NCBI GenBank assembly: GCA_964200185.2
Contig: CAXNAD020000348.1
Span: 1-21,404, forward strand
Source of the DNA: Choristocarpus tenellus KU-1152
Lineage: Eukaryota > Phaeophyceae
DNA length: 21,404 nucleotides
Direction: 5' to 3'
The translations under genes and the position numbers were made by a program. Positions 20,732 to 21,404 of this stretch are shown piece after piece. A model generated the notes under the pieces. The model saw only the letters and a program-made list of their open reading frames with translations, was not told where the DNA came from and ran no database searches. Numbering within the stretch: position 1 is the first letter of the stretch; each line of letters opens with the position of its first letter.

Positions 20732-21085
20732 ATGAGTCGCGTGGTGATCCATATCCAAGGACGAGACGGAAATCCCTATAACTTTATCGTCGATTCAATG
20801 ATTCCCCCACTACGACTACAAGAGTACCCATCTTCCACCCACGTGTCTAGGCTCTTTCTATCCACCACAGGCCCTTCCGACCTGGTCATTGAATTGCTGA
20901 GACCGAAGGATTGGCTGGAGCTGGAAGGAGTCAGTCGAGGCTTCAATGCCGCGATTGCGTCATCCACCTGTTGGCTGTCGCCACTTCTTGGGGGGCATAC
21001 CCTACGATTCGATGGAGCCGCTACGAAGAAGAGTGCCTACGTAGAACACCTCCGTGCTGAGCAGAGGGTAGCCAGAGCTTGGAAG
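20732..21085 (+). CDS. F-box-like protein, first exon (partial)
   Basis: ATG at 20732 (context AACAATGAG, A at -3) opens a frame that ends with a good donor, AAG/GTTAGA, after 118 whole codons; the frame read through reaches a stop at 21133. Residues about 45-85 read TGPSDLVIELLRPKDWLE, then LEGVSRGFNAAIAS and CWLSPLL. This is the F-box pattern of Pro/Leu, D-L.....L....W..L..VS+.F......W. It is followed by a charged stretch (AYVEHLRAEQRVARAWK). F-box proteins bind Skp1 and recruit substrates to SCF ubiquitin ligases; the substrate domain would be on exons beyond the window. A second donor at 21097 (AAAG/GTACCG) would give phase 2. No later exon is convincing in 21086-21404. The first 44 residues match nothing I know. 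Confidence 0.5.
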
Positions 21086-21404
21086 GTTAGACAAAGGTAC
21101 CGTATAGGTTTCTGTTGTACATATTCTGGATAGGTTTTGCGCTTCCTATATCGATTACCCTGGTAAAAACCCAGTTTGGGAGTACAGTATCGCTCACTTT
21201 TCTATGATCTGTCAGTACAGTCCTGACCTTTGCCTACCTATGCCGTGGTCTTTTGGGCTACAGAATGTACCTAAATCTCTTCAGTACATGAGCACCTATC
21301 CAGACTTATTTGATGCTCGCCCCTTTTTTGAGATGTTTTTGTATATCTTTTATCCCTTGATAGCCTGAATCGCCAAGGATTTTAATATCTGAGTGTATGT
21401 GTAC
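21086..21404 (+). other. Probable first intron of the F-box-like gene
   Basis: No convincing coding block follows the donor at 21085/21086. The stretch is T-rich on the plus strand, as expected for an intron of a plus-strand gene here. CTACAG near 21265 is a possible acceptor, but its downstream frame is not recognisable. Confidence 0.4.

Noticed and set aside
1-21404. CRISPR array, tRNA, rRNA, prokaryotic operon or defence system
   Set aside because: No regularly spaced repeats with unique spacers, no cloverleaf or rRNA signature seen by eye, and the spliced genes show the DNA is eukaryotic.

Overview
The window is nuclear DNA of a eukaryote, probably a protist or another lineage with moderately long introns. 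Genes are split by GT-AG introns of about 0.1-1.5 kb with pyrimidine-rich 3' ends. A 3-copy TTAGGG tract, many homopolymers and a decayed Ty3/gypsy chromovirus are present. I cannot name the species. I see no tRNA, rRNA, CRISPR array or bacterial-type operon.

Layout. (1) 1-2846, minus strand: a membrane-anchored alpha/beta-hydrolase-fold protein in three visible exons; its catalytic 3' part lies beyond the left edge. (2) 2847-3107: a short divergent promoter region. (3) 3108-6442, plus strand: a SOUL-family heme-binding protein with four well-supported exons and a less certain first exon. Its last intron holds a MITE-like element (5043-5731). (4) 6443-9820: no recognisable complete gene; a second, decayed copy of the same repeat starts at 7618 and a BED-zinc-finger-like fragment lies at 8893-9030. 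(5) About 13195-10061, minus strand: a dead chromovirus pol (RT, RNase H, integrase, GPY/F, chromodomain) with frameshifts, stops and changed catalytic positions. (6) 13197-14931: no assignable gene. (7) 20311-14932, minus strand: an Acinus homologue assembled here from seven exons. It has an N-terminal SAP domain, a lysine/acidic low-complexity middle, the Acinus RRM-like fold, the RNPS1/SAP18-binding motif and an RGG tail. (8) 20312-20731: a second divergent promoter with CCAAT boxes and palindromes. (9) 20732 to the right edge, plus strand: the first exon of an F-box-like protein.

The most informative result is the Acinus gene. Its domains are scattered over 5.4 kb in separate frames, including a predicted 28-nt micro-exon, and no single open frame reveals it. 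Acinus is the scaffold of the ASAP complex, which joins the exon junction complex, so its presence fits the intron-rich architecture. Its last exon carries a C12 homopolymer (12 G on the coding strand) that puts the RGG tail one base out of frame. The SOUL and hydrolase genes were likewise recovered by joining exons whose splice phases agree. Apart from the two divergent promoters, nothing suggests that the neighbouring genes share a pathway.
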